40,980 bases of DNA from Candidatus Odyssella sp. (GTDB taxonomy: Bacteria; Pseudomonadota; Alphaproteobacteria; Bin65). This document shows positions 16,878 to 26,467 of the stretch, piece after piece. The stretch's first letter is position 1; every line of letters starts with the position of its first letter. The notes beneath the pieces are model-generated. The model worked only from the letters and a program-made list of their open reading frames with translations, made no database searches and was not told the DNA's origin. Both the position numbers and the translations under genes were made by a program. The stretch lies in contig JAEULD010000369.1 in NCBI GenBank assembly GCA_016792765.1, positions 1-40,980 on the forward strand, in the 5' to 3' direction.

Positions 16878-16901
16878 GGCGGGGGCCGGGCGGCCCCCGC
16901 C
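16878..16901 (+). other. Intra-operon stem-loop after the binding-protein gene
   Basis: A perfect 10-base-pair stem (GGCGGGGGCC and GGCCCCCGCC) with the 4-base loop GGGC, starting 14 bases after the stop codon. No run of T follows, so it is not a classic intrinsic terminator. Such structures between binding-protein and permease genes commonly protect the upstream message and raise binding-protein levels over membrane subunits; that role is inferred. Confidence 0.6.
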
Positions 16902-16922
16902 GCCTCTCTCGGATTCGGGGCG

Positions 16923-17819
16923 ATGGACAGCGACGTCTTCGCACAGTTGGTCGTCTTCACGCAGCAGGTCGCGAACGGCCTCGCCAACGGCATGGGCTAC
17001 GTGCTCATCGCGGTCGGGCTCACGCTCGTCTTCGGCGTGCTCCGCATCGTGAACTTCGCCCACGGCGAGTTCTACATGCTCGGCGCCTACTTCACCTATT
17101 ACGTGACGGCGCTCGCCGGCATCGACTATCTCGGCGCGCTCGTGCTGGCGACGCTCGCCGTCGCGGCGATCGGCATCGTCGCGAACCAGTTTTTCTTCCG
17201 GCCGCTGCGCAAAGAGCACGAGTTCACCATTCTGCTCTCGAGCCTCGGCCTCGCGCTGCTCATGGCCAACGGGGCCGAATACGTGTTCGGCGCGGACCCG
17301 AAATACGTTCCGACGCGATACGCCGACGAAACGCTCGAGATCGGCCCCGTCGTCGTGACGCAGCAGCGGGTTCTCGTCATCGCGGTTGCGTTCGCGATGA
17401 TCGCCGCCACCTACTGGTTCATCCGCCACACCCGCATGGGCAAGATGATGCAGGCGACGGCGCAGAACCCGGAGGGCGCGCAGCTCACCGGCATCAACAC
17501 CGGCTTCGTCCACGCCTACACCTTCGCGTTTGCCTGCGGCCTCGCCGCGCTTTCGGGCGCGCTGGTCGGCCCCACCGCGATGTTGACCCACACGGTCGGC
17601 GACTGGGCCGTGCTGAAGGGCTTCATCGTCGTCGTGATGGGCGGGCTCGGCAGCGTCACCGGCGCGCTGTTCGGAGGAATCCTGCTCGGCGTCGCCGAAT
17701 CGCTCGGCGGCGGCTACGTGTCGCTCGGCTTCAAGGACGCGATCGGCTACGCGATCATCATCCTCGTGCTGCTGTGGCGCCCGCAAGGCCTGTTCAGCGC
17801 CGGATCGGGCCGCCGATGA
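16923..17819 (+). CDS. livH: ABC importer permease, LivH family (system 1)
   Basis: A 298-residue polytopic membrane protein with the LivH hallmark near the N-terminus (VLRIVNFAHGEFYMLGAY) and the C-terminal GGLGSVTGALFGG cytoplasmic coupling loop. It pairs with the LivM-type permease to form the pore. The ATG at 16923 is the first in frame after the stem-loop. The stop overlaps the livM start as ATGA. Confidence 0.93.
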   Translation: MDSDVFAQLVVFTQQVANGLANGMGYVLIAVGLTLVFGVLRIVNFAHGEFYMLGAYFTYYVTALAGIDYLGALVLATLAVAAIGIVANQFFFRPLRKEHEFTILLSSLGLALLMANGAEYVFGADPKYVPTRYADETLEIGPVVVTQQRVLVIAVAFAMIAATYWFIRHTRMGKMMQATAQNPEGAQLTGINTGFVHAYTFAFACGLAALSGALVGPTAMLTHTVGDWAVLKGFIVVVMGGLGSVTGALFGGILLGVAESLGGGYVSLGFKDAIGYAIIILVLLWRPQGLFSAGSGRR

Positions 17820-18780
17820 CCGCCGCGCCGCGGATGCGGGCGCTCGGCGCCGTGGCGGCTCTGGCCGTGTTGCCCTGGCTCACCGGCAACGCGTTTCTCC
17901 AGCACATGATGGTGCTGTGGGCGATCTACGCGCTGCTGGCGTTGAGCCTCAACATCATCGTCGGCTATCTCGGAGAGCTGAGCTTCGGCCATGCGGCGTT
18001 CTTCGGCATCGGCGCCTACACCTCGGCGCTGCTCTCGATGCAATGGGGCGTTCCGGTATGGCTCGGGCCGTTTCTGGGCGCGATCGTCGCCGGCGCATTC
18101 GGGCTCGTCATCGGCTTCGTGGCGCTGCGCATCGTCGGCCCGCAATTCGCGATCCTGACGCTCGGCTTCGGCGCCATTCTCCACACGATCACGAACTACT
18201 GGGTCGATCTGACGCGCGGGCCGATGGGCATCTCCAACATCCCGCCGTTCTCGCTCGGCCCCATTGCCCTCGACTTCGCGCAAGCGCGCAACATGTATTA
18301 CGTCGCGCTCGTGTTCCTGCTCGGCGTCGCCTACGTCTGCCACGCCCTGATGACGAGCCGCCGCGGCCGCGCGTTCATCGCCGTGCGCGAGAATCCCGCG
18401 CTCGCCGCCTCGATCGGCATCGACGTGTTCGCCACGAAACTGCACGGCTTCGTCGTCGCCACGGCCATCGCCGGCGCCGGCGGCGCGCTCTACGGCCACT
18501 ATTTGCGCGTGATTACGCCCGAGCTGATGAGCCTGCAATACGTGGCGGCGCTCATCATCATGGTCATCGTCGGCGGCAAGGGCACGATCGTGGGCCCGCT
18601 GATCGGCGCGCTCGTCTATGTGAGCCTGCTCGAGATGCTGCGTGCGGCGGGCCCGCTGCGCCTCGTCGTGTTCGCGGCGCTGCTGACGGCCTGCGTGATC
18701 TTCCTTCCCGGCGGCCTCGTGAGCCTGTGGCGCCGGCTGCGCGAGCGCCGCCTCGCGCCGGAGCCGGCCGGAGCGAGCGC

Positions 18781-18784
<4 letters not shown>
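17816..18784 (+). CDS. livM: ABC importer permease, LivM family (system 1)
   Basis: A 322-residue membrane protein with the LivM signature GELSFGHAAFFGIGAYT near residue 55 and a GGKGTIVGPLIGALVY coupling segment near the C-terminus. The ATG at 17816 overlaps the livH stop by four bases; an in-frame upstream start would need a longer overlap. Its own stop overlaps the livG start in the same way, so livH, livM and livG are translationally coupled. Confidence 0.93.
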
Positions 18785-19546
<762 letters not shown>

Positions 19547-19554
<8 letters not shown>

Positions 19555-20254
19555 GGTGCGCGGCCTGCGCGTGCGCTACGGACAGCGCGAGGCCGTGCAC
19601 GGCCTCGATCTCGAGGTGCGCGCCGGGGAGATCGTGACCCTCGTCGGCTCCAACGGCGCGGGGAAAACCACGACGCTGAAGGCAATCTCGGGCGTTCTCC
19701 GCGCGTCCGCCGGCACGGTCGAGTTCGAAGGCCGGCGCATCGACGGCCTGCCCCCGCACGCCATCATCGAGCGCGGGATCGCCCACGTGCCCGAGGGCCG
19801 GCTGCTGTTCAAGGACATGACCGTTCTCGAGCACCTCGAGCTCGGCGCCATCCGCGCGCCGCGCAGCGCGCCGGCCTATCGCGACCGCGTGCAGCGCGCG
19901 TTCGAGCTGTTCCCGAAGCTCGAGGAGCGGAAAGACCAGCGCGCGGGCACGATGTCGGGCGGCGAACAGCAGATGCTCGCGATCGCGCGCGGACTCATGT
20001 CGGCGCCGAAGCTCTTGATGCTCGACGAACCCTCGCTCGGCCTGGCGCCGATCGTCGTCGATACGCTGGCCGACGCGATCCGCAACCTGCACGCGGCCGG
20101 AATCGTGATCCTCCTCGTCGAGCAGCGCGTCGACATGGCTCTGCGATTGGCCGACCGCGGATACGTCGTCGAGACCGGCCGCATCGTTCTCGACGACCGG
20201 GCCGAGGCACTGCTCGAGAATCCGCGCGTCAAGGAAGCGTATCTCGGTGTGTGA
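19547..20254 (+). CDS. livF: ABC importer ATPase, LivF family (system 1)
   Basis: A 235-residue ATPase: Walker A GSNGAGKTT, signature MSGGEQQMLAIARGL, Walker B LLMLDEPSLGLAP and H-loop VEQR. The HVPEGR motif after ERGIA is characteristic of LivF. It is the last transporter gene of system 1; the Rieske oxygenase gene starts 24 bases later on the same strand, so transport and oxygenation genes appear to be one transcript. Confidence 0.94.
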
Positions 20255-20278
20255 GCGGGCGAGAGACCGGAGCGGGCG

Positions 20279-21625
20279 ATGAACGAAGTGCGGCCGAAGG
20301 ACCGGGCCTACCAGGGCTATCACCGGCGCGAGATTCCGCGCGAAGACGGCCGGCTCACGCACACCGACCCCGGCACGCCGATGGGCGAACTGATGCGACG
20401 CTACTGGCAGCCCGTCTGCCTCTCCGCGCAGCTGGCCGAAGTTCCGCTCGCGATCCGGATCATGGGCGAAGACCTCGTCGCGTTCCGCGACGGCGGCGGG
20501 CGCGTCGGCGTTCTCCACCGCCATTGCACGCACCGCGGCGCTTCGCTCGAATTCGGCCGCATCGCCGAGCGCGGCATCCGCTGCTGCTATCATGGCTGGC
20601 ATTTCGACGTGGACGGGACGGTCATCGACACGCCCGGAGAGCCGCCCGGCAGCTCGATCAAGCACAATGCCTGCCAGGGCGCCTATCCGGCGCGCGAAGC
20701 GCACGGCCTCGTCTTCGCCTATCTCGGCCCGCCCGACGCGGTGCCGGACTTTCCGGACTACGACACCTTTCACCTTCCCGGCGTGGAACTCGTCCCCTAC
20801 TCCATCAAGCACGACTGCAACTGGCTTCAGGTGCACGAGAATCTGATGGATCCGCTGCACGCGGTGTTCCTGCACAGCCGCATGGGCGCCGTTCAGCTCA
20901 CCGCGGCCTGGGGCGAGATGCCGGCGCTCGAGTTCCTGGAGCTGGGCGATCGCGTCTGCTACGTCGCGTCGCGGCGAATCGGCGACAATGTGTGGGTGCG
21001 GTTCAACGAAGTGGGCACGCCGAACTTCGGGCAGGTGGGCGGCTTCTGGGAGGACGGCCTCGCCGAGACGTTCTTCCAGCGCGTCGGCGCCACGCGCTGG
21101 ACGGTTCCCAGCGACGACCGGCATTCGACGATTTTCGGCCTGCGCCATTTCAGCGACGAGCTCGAGGCCAAGGGCATCGGCAACAAGGCACTCGTCGGCG
21201 TGGAAAGCCTGGACATTTACGGCCAAACCGGCCACCGCCCCTATGACGAAATGCAGCGCAACACCGGCGATTGGGAAGCGGAAGTCTCCCAGCGGCCGAT
21301 CGCCATTCACGCGCTCGAGCATCGCGGAACGACCGACCGCGGAGTCGTGCTGCTGCGCAACCATCTGCTGCGCGCCTTGGCGGCGCCGCCCGCGCCGGTG
21401 CCGGCCGTGAGCGGCATCGTGCCGACCTACACCAGCAACACGGTGATGCGCGTGCCGCCGCGAGGCGGCGCCGACGACCACGCAACGCTGAAGGCGGTCG
21501 GGCGCGCCGTGGCGGAGACAATCGTGGCGGCGAATGCCCTCGATCCGGCGGATCGCGCCGCCGCCGTGGCCGCGCGGCTGAGGAAAATTCGCGAATCGCG
21601 ACCTTGGGCAAAGGCTCCGGCATGA
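20279..21625 (+). CDS. Rieske non-haem iron aromatic-ring oxygenase, large subunit (phthalate 4,5-dioxygenase-like)
   Basis: A 448-residue oxygenase. The Rieske centre is C83-x-H85 (HRHCTHRG) and C102-x-x-H105 (CCYHGWHF). The mononuclear iron site has H194 and H199 in NLMDPLHAVFLH, with D191 as the bridging Asp between the two sites. Single-component family members such as phthalate 4,5-dioxygenase and vanillate/phenoxybenzoate-type enzymes share this length and order and need a separate reductase; none is visible in the window, so electrons would come from elsewhere. Activity is hydroxylation, dihydroxylation or O/N-demethylation of an aromatic or heteroaromatic acid. Its stop overlaps the next start (ATGA), coupling it to the TauD-type gene. 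Confidence 0.91.
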   Translation: MNEVRPKDRAYQGYHRREIPREDGRLTHTDPGTPMGELMRRYWQPVCLSAQLAEVPLAIRIMGEDLVAFRDGGGRVGVLHRHCTHRGASLEFGRIAERGIRCCYHGWHFDVDGTVIDTPGEPPGSSIKHNACQGAYPAREAHGLVFAYLGPPDAVPDFPDYDTFHLPGVELVPYSIKHDCNWLQVHENLMDPLHAVFLHSRMGAVQLTAAWGEMPALEFLELGDRVCYVASRRIGDNVWVRFNEVGTPNFGQVGGFWEDGLAETFFQRVGATRWTVPSDDRHSTIFGLRHFSDELEAKGIGNKALVGVESLDIYGQTGHRPYDEMQRNTGDWEAEVSQRPIAIHALEHRGTTDRGVVLLRNHLLRALAAPPAPVPAVSGIVPTYTSNTVMRVPPRGGADDHATLKAVGRAVAETIVAANALDPADRAAAVAARLRKIRESRPWAKAPA

Positions 21626-22440
21626 TGACCCTCGTGCCGCTCTCGCCGGCGCTCGGCGTCGAAGTGCGCGGCGTCGATTTGCGGCGTCTGTCGGAGGGAG
21701 AGACGGAGATCGTCCTCCGTGCCTTCCGCGCCTTCCACCTTCTGCTGTTCCGCGATCAGACCCTCGACGAGGCCGGCCAGGTCCGCTTCGCGCGCCTGTT
21801 CGGGCGGATCTCCCGGCAGGGTGCGATCCAGAAAGCATCCGGAGGCGGCGCCACCTATGTCTCGAACATGCGCGGCGACGGCACGTTCGGCGAGGGCGAA
21901 CTGCTGTTCCACTCCGACCAGTGCTATTACGACCACCCGATGAAGGCCATCATGCTCTATGGCATCGAGGTGGCGCAGGATGGCGGCGAAACCCTTTTTG
22001 CGAATACGACGCGCGCCTATGCGCGAATGCCCGAGGGGCTGAAGCGCAGGATCGACCGGGCCTCGGTCCGGCATCATTTCGATTACGGCGCGCTGCACTA
22101 TGGCGAAACGAAGCGCGCCGAAGTCGAGGCCCTGAAAATCTCGGCCATCCACCGCGTCGTCGGCCGCCATCCGGAGACCGGCGCGCCCATCCTCATGGTC
22201 AACGCGCAAACCGTGGACCGGATTCTCGACCTCGCGCCGGCGGAATCCGCCGCGCTGGTCGGCGAGATCAACGCCCACATCGCGGCGCCCGACAACGTCT
22301 ATCGACACACCTGGCGGCCGAACGACCTGGTCGTTTGGGACAACCTCTCGCTCCAGCATGCGCGCACGGATTTCGCGAACAGCCAGCGCCGTACGCTGCG
22401 GCGCTGCGCGATCGCGCACGACCTGGAACCGGCGGATTGA
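21622..22440 (+). CDS. TauD/TfdA-family 2-oxoglutarate-dependent dioxygenase
   Basis: A 272-residue Fe(II)/2-oxoglutarate enzyme. The facial triad is H97-x-D99 (LLFHSDQ) and a distal His at about 246 (SLQHARTD), followed by an Arg-rich stretch (RRTLRRC) that supplies the 2-oxoglutarate carboxylate contact. It probably hydroxylates or removes a side group (sulfonate, ether or amine) of the compound imported by the adjacent ABC system. It is the last gene of the plus-strand operon starting at 12105 and faces a minus-strand gene across a 40-base GC-rich gap. Confidence 0.91.
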   Translation: MMTLVPLSPALGVEVRGVDLRRLSEGETEIVLRAFRAFHLLLFRDQTLDEAGQVRFARLFGRISRQGAIQKASGGGATYVSNMRGDGTFGEGELLFHSDQCYYDHPMKAIMLYGIEVAQDGGETLFANTTRAYARMPEGLKRRIDRASVRHHFDYGALHYGETKRAEVEALKISAIHRVVGRHPETGAPILMVNAQTVDRILDLAPAESAALVGEINAHIAAPDNVYRHTWRPNDLVVWDNLSLQHARTDFANSQRRTLRRCAIAHDLEPAD

Positions 22441-22480
22441 GGGCCGCCCCCGTCGTGGCGTTGGCGCGCGGGCGCGGCGG

Positions 22481-23236
22481 CTAGGCCTGCGCCAGCAACC
22501 GCCCCGCGCCCGCGAGCCGGTCGACGATCCCCGCCTTGCGGAGCGCCAGCCAGAACGTCGCCTGATTGCTGCTGACGACGGGCCTGCCCGTCTCGGCTTC
22601 GAGGCGCCCGATGACGTCGAGCGTCGCGAAATCGGTGCAGCTGATGAGCAGCGCTTCGGCCGCCGGCGTCATCACGCCGGCGGCGAATGCGTGCACCTCG
22701 CTCGCCGGAACGCGCGCGATGTTGCGGTATTCGGCGACGCCGCCGGCGCCGTAACCCATGCCGCGCAGGGACACCACCTCGAAGCCGTGCGCGTGCAGGA
22801 ACTCGGCTTCGTGGCGGTTGAGCGCGTCGTGGTACGGCGTCGCGACCGCGACGCGCTTCGCCCCGAGCGCGCGCAGCGCTTCCACCAGCGCCTGCGCGGT
22901 GGTCACGCAGGGAGATCCCGTTTCGCGCTCCATGTAATCCGGAAGCTCGGCCGCGGGAACCGTGAGCGAGCCGGCCGTGCAGCCATAGGCGATCACGCTC
23001 ACGCCGGCCTGGGCGAGATCCAGCGCGTGGCGCTTGACGTCTTCGAGCAGCGCGCGCTTTCCCGCGGCGCTCCGGATGTCGGTGTGCAGTTTCATCCGCG
23101 TCGCGTGGATCGTGACCCCGGCCGGCGCCAGCCGGTTCCACTCCGCCTCGTTCGCGGTGTTCGTCGGCGGAACGATGACGCCGAGCTTGGCGCGCGCGCC
23201 ATATACGGTAGGATGGCTCATCCGATCGACGATCAT
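22481..23236 (-). CDS. Maleate isomerase/Asp-Glu racemase-superfamily protein, both catalytic Cys present
   Basis: A 251-residue protein whose N-terminus LGVIVPPTNTANEAE matches the VPSSNT-x-x-E start of maleate cis-trans isomerase and arylmalonate decarboxylase. The two cysteines of the superfamily are at C86 (IAYGCTAGSL) and C200 (LLISCTDFATL), so it could catalyse cis-trans isomerisation or racemisation by the two-thiol mechanism. The ATG at 23236 is preferred over 23221 because a GGTGGAA stretch lies upstream; both remain possible. It is divergent from the flavin monooxygenase gene across 62 bases, an arrangement compatible with a shared regulatory region, though I see no clear promoter there. 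Confidence 0.85.
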   Translation of the reverse strand: MIVDRMSHPTVYGARAKLGVIVPPTNTANEAEWNRLAPAGVTIHATRMKLHTDIRSAAGKRALLEDVKRHALDLAQAGVSVIAYGCTAGSLTVPAAELPDYMERETGSPCVTTAQALVEALRALGAKRVAVATPYHDALNRHEAEFLHAHGFEVVSLRGMGYGAGGVAEYRNIARVPASEVHAFAAGVMTPAAEALLISCTDFATLDVIGRLEAETGRPVVSSNQATFWLALRKAGIVDRLAGAGRLLAQA

Positions 23237-23298
23237 GCTGTTCCACCCGCCGGCGCCCGACGCCCGGCTGCTTCCCGTCAGCGAAACGCGAAAGCTAC

Positions 23299-24507
23299 AT
23301 GCAGGCGAAAGACGCACAAGGGGTCTTGATCGCCGGCGCCGGCCCGTGCGGCATGGTTGCGGCGGCCGCGCTGGCGAGCCAGGGCATTCCTGTCACCGTG
23401 TTCGAGGCGCAGAGCGAGCTTCCGATCGACCTGCGCGCCTCGACCTTCCATCCGCCGACGCTCGACCTGCTCGACCGGTTCCCCGGCGTGACCGCGGACC
23501 TGATCCGGCAGGGCTTGATCGCGCGCACCTGGCAATACCGCGACCGGATCGCCGGCCCGGTCGCCACCTGGGATCTCGGCCTGCTGTCCGCGGACACCAA
23601 TCACCCCTACCGCCTGCAGGCGGAGCAGTGGCGGCTCACGCGCATCTTCGCGGAGCGGCTTCGCACCTGGCCGCAGGCGCGGGTGCTGTTCGGCCACGAA
23701 GTCACCGGCGCGAGCCAGAGCGCCGACGAGGCGCGGCTGAACGTGCGCACGCCCGAGGGCGAGCGCGTGTTTTCCGGAGCGTGGGCCATCGGCGCCGATG
23801 GGGCGAACAGCGCGGTCCGGCGCAGCCTCGGGATCCCGTTCGACGGCATCACGCTGCCGGAGCTCTACCTCACCTTATCCACGACGTTCGATTTCGCGCG
23901 CCACTTGCCTGAACTCACCTACGTGAACTACGTCGCCGATCCCGAGGAATGGCTCGTGCTGCTGCGCGTCTCGGCCGCGTGGCGCGTGCTGTTCCCGACC
24001 CGGCCCGGCGAAAGCCGCGACGAGGTGCTGGCGGATGCGAACGTCCAGCGCCGGCTGCGCGCCGTGGCGGCGAGCGACACGCCCTACGATGTCGTGCACA
24101 AGACGCTCTATCACGTGCACGAGCGGGTCGCGCCGGACTATCGGCGCGGCCGCGTCCTGCTCGCCGGCGACGCCGCGCACATCAACAATCCGCTCGGCGG
24201 CATGGGCATGAACGGCGGCATCCACGACGCGTTCAATCTCGCCGAGAAGCTCGGCCAGGTCTGGCGCGGCGAGGCCGGCCCGGCGCTGCTCGACCGCTAT
24301 ACGCGCCAGCGCCGGAAGGTCGCGATCGATTTCGTCCAGGCCAACGCGCTTCGGAACCGCGAGGCCCTGCGCGAAACCGACCCCGCGCTGCGCAAGCAAA
24401 GGCAGGACGACATGCGCCGCATGGCCGGCGACCCGGTCCAGGCGCGCCAGTTCCTGTTGCGCTCGTCGATGATCGCCGCGCTGCGCGAGGCGGAAAGCGT
24501 CGCGTGA
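23299..24507 (+). CDS. FAD-dependent class A monooxygenase (aromatic hydroxylase type)
   Basis: A 402-residue flavoprotein monooxygenase. Motifs in order: GAGPCG dinucleotide-binding loop (about 13-18), IGADGANSAVRR (the DG motif, about 162-173) and LLAGDAAHINNPLGGMGMNGG (GD motif, about 290-311). These define single-component NAD(P)H-dependent hydroxylases such as 3-(3-hydroxyphenyl)propionate, 6-hydroxynicotinate or salicylate hydroxylase. The substrate cannot be told. It ends 39 bases before the convergent end of the second ABC system, where I see only a weak GC-rich repeat. Confidence 0.9.
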   Translation: MQAKDAQGVLIAGAGPCGMVAAAALASQGIPVTVFEAQSELPIDLRASTFHPPTLDLLDRFPGVTADLIRQGLIARTWQYRDRIAGPVATWDLGLLSADTNHPYRLQAEQWRLTRIFAERLRTWPQARVLFGHEVTGASQSADEARLNVRTPEGERVFSGAWAIGADGANSAVRRSLGIPFDGITLPELYLTLSTTFDFARHLPELTYVNYVADPEEWLVLLRVSAAWRVLFPTRPGESRDEVLADANVQRRLRAVAASDTPYDVVHKTLYHVHERVAPDYRRGRVLLAGDAAHINNPLGGMGMNGGIHDAFNLAEKLGQVWRGEAGPALLDRYTRQRRKVAIDFVQANALRNREALRETDPALRKQRQDDMRRMAGDPVQARQFLLRSSMIAALREAESVA

Positions 24508-24546
24508 CGGAGCGCGCCCGCGCGGAGCGGACGCGCCCGCCGCCGC

Positions 24547-25731
24547 TCAGTCGGCGAACTTCCACTCTTTCTTCGCGACGTCGGGCACGAGAATGCCGTG
24601 CGCCACGTCGCCGTCGCCGGTGTCCCGCATCTTGTAGACGTTGAGGCCGCGGAACTCCTTCAGCTTCTCGAATTCCTCGCGGATGATGTCGCGCGCCTTG
24701 GCGATCTCGGTCGACCCGTCCACGCCGCGCCGGCGCAGGATGTCGGCATAGAGCATCATGATGTCGTAGGCGACCGTGTTGTTCGAGATGTTCGTGCCGA
24801 GCGCCGGAGTCTTGCCGGCCCGCTCGACGAAGCGCGCCGCCACGGATTTGTAGCGCTCGTTGTCGCCCGGCACCTTCGCATTGGTCGAATAGCCGATCGT
24901 GTGCCAGTTCTTGCCCGCCTCGCCGGCGGCCGTGACGAAGTTGCCCGGCCAGATGATGGAGTTCGCCAGCACCGGCTTCGCGAAGCCCTGGATCGCGAAC
25001 TCCTTGGCGAGCAGCAGGCCCTGCGGAATCAGCGCCACGACGAACACCGCATCCGGGTTCAGCGACTTGATCTTGAGCGCGATCGGCGAGACGTCGGTGG
25101 TGCGCGTCGAGAACTCCACGACGTCGAGCACCTTGAGATCGTGCGCCTTCGCCGCCTGCTGATAGAGATCGGCCGCCGCCTTGCCCGAGGCCTCGCGCAC
25201 GTCGGCGGTGATCACGATGTTCTTGACGTTCGGATATTTCTTGAGGAAGGCGGCAATGCCCTGCGGCACGGCGGTGTCGTCGGCCGGGCCGAGGCGGATC
25301 GTCCACGGCTTGACCGTGATGCCGGGCTTGCTCGCGTTGGCCGTGATGGCCGGTAGCTTCATCTGGTTGGCGAGCGGACTCACCGTCTCCCACTGCGTGC
25401 CCGACATCGGGCCGAGCACCGCGACGGCACCGGCGCCGTGCAGTTTGCGGAACAGCAGCACGGCCTGGGCCGGATCGAGCTGGCTGTCCTCGGTCTGCAC
25501 CTCGACCTTGCTGCCGTTGATGCCGCCGGATGCGTTGATGTCTTCGGCCGCGATATCGACGATGATCTTCTGGAGCTGGCCATAGGCGCCGGCGGGGCCG
25601 GTCATGATCGCGATATGGCCGAATTTGATCGGCGGCTTCTGCTGCGCTGCGGCCGGCGCGGCGCCCAGGGTCGCCGCCACGGCCGTGGCGGCAAGGCCGG
25701 CGATCGCCGACCGGCGGTTCAACTTCGTCAT
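24547..25731 (-). CDS. ABC importer substrate-binding protein, LivK/HAAT family (system 2)
   Basis: A 394-residue binding protein with a signal of twin-arginine type (LNRRSAIAGLAATAVAATL) and likely cleavage after AAPAAAQ. The mature start IKFGHIAIMTGPAGAYGQ and the later GPMSGTQWETVSPLANQ are typical of the HAAT family. The ATG at 25731 follows AGAGGGAGC and starts one base after the livF stop; upstream in-frame sequence is a shadow of livF. Here the binding protein is last in its operon, the reverse of system 1. Confidence 0.92.
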   Translation of the reverse strand: MTKLNRRSAIAGLAATAVAATLGAAPAAAQQKPPIKFGHIAIMTGPAGAYGQLQKIIVDIAAEDINASGGINGSKVEVQTEDSQLDPAQAVLLFRKLHGAGAVAVLGPMSGTQWETVSPLANQMKLPAITANASKPGITVKPWTIRLGPADDTAVPQGIAAFLKKYPNVKNIVITADVREASGKAAADLYQQAAKAHDLKVLDVVEFSTRTTDVSPIALKIKSLNPDAVFVVALIPQGLLLAKEFAIQGFAKPVLANSIIWPGNFVTAAGEAGKNWHTIGYSTNAKVPGDNERYKSVAARFVERAGKTPALGTNISNNTVAYDIMMLYADILRRRGVDGSTEIAKARDIIREEFEKLKEFRGLNVYKMRDTGDGDVAHGILVPDVAKKEWKFAD

Positions 25732-25732
25732 G

Positions 25733-26467
25733 TCATGCTCCCTCTTTCGTGCGCGTTCCCAGATAGCGATTGAGCAGTTGATCGTCGGCGAGCAATTCCG
25801 CGGCCGGGCCGCTCGCGATGACTTCGCCCTGCCGCAGAACGTATCCCCGGTCGGCGAGCCGTAGCGCGCTGCGCACGTTCTGCTCGACCACGAGCATCGT
25901 TGTACCACGATCCCGGAATTCGTGGAGGACGTTGAAGGCCTCCTTGACCATCAGCGGCGAGAGGCCGAGCGAGGGCTCGTCGACGAGCAGCATGGCGGGC
26001 GGATTGACGATGGCGCGGGCGAGCGCGAGCATCTGCTGCTCGCCGCCGGACATGGAGCTGGCGCGCTGCCGGCGGCGATCGGCGAGGCGCGGGAAGCGCG
26101 CGAACACCGCGGCGGTGGCCTCGTCGTATCCGAGGCGGGCCGGCCGCACGTCGTAGGCGATCCGGAGATTCTCCTCGACGGTCAGCGTACCCAGCGTCCC
26201 GCGGCCCTCGGGCACGTGCAGCATGCCGGCCCGCGCGAGATCGTGCGGGCCCCGGCCCTTGATCGACCGGCCCTGGAACGCGATTTCGCCGCTCTGCGCG
26301 GGCAGCAGGCCGCTGAGCGCCTTCATCAGCGTGGTCTTGCCGGCGCCGTTGGCGCCGACGACGGCGACGGTTTCGCCCTCGGCGATGCGGATCGAGACGC
26401 CGGACAGCGCGCGGATCGGACCGTAGGCGACCGACAGCGAGCGCGTTTCGAGCACGGGCGCAGTCAC
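25733..26467 (-). CDS. livF: ABC importer ATPase, LivF family (system 2)
   Basis: A 244-residue ATPase: Walker A GANGAGKTT, LHVPEGRGTLGTLTV (LivF-type), signature MSGGEQQMLALAR, Walker B MLLVDEPSLGLSP and H-loop VEQN. The start is GTG at 26467, overlapping the livG stop by four bases. Confidence 0.93.
   Translation of the reverse strand: MTAPVLETRSLSVAYGPIRALSGVSIRIAEGETVAVVGANGAGKTTLMKALSGLLPAQSGEIAFQGRSIKGRGPHDLARAGMLHVPEGRGTLGTLTVEENLRIAYDVRPARLGYDEATAAVFARFPRLADRRRQRASSMSGGEQQMLALARAIVNPPAMLLVDEPSLGLSPLMVKEAFNVLHEFRDRGTTMLVVEQNVRSALRLADRGYVLRQGEVIASGPAAELLADDQLLNRYLGTRTKEGA

Noticed and set aside
22441-22480. GC-rich imperfect repeat between convergent genes as a bidirectional terminator
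   Set aside because: The arms do not pair cleanly and there is no T run on either strand.
24508-24546. Repeated GCGCGCCCGC-like segments between convergent genes
   Set aside because: A short direct repeat without a stable hairpin; likely composition.
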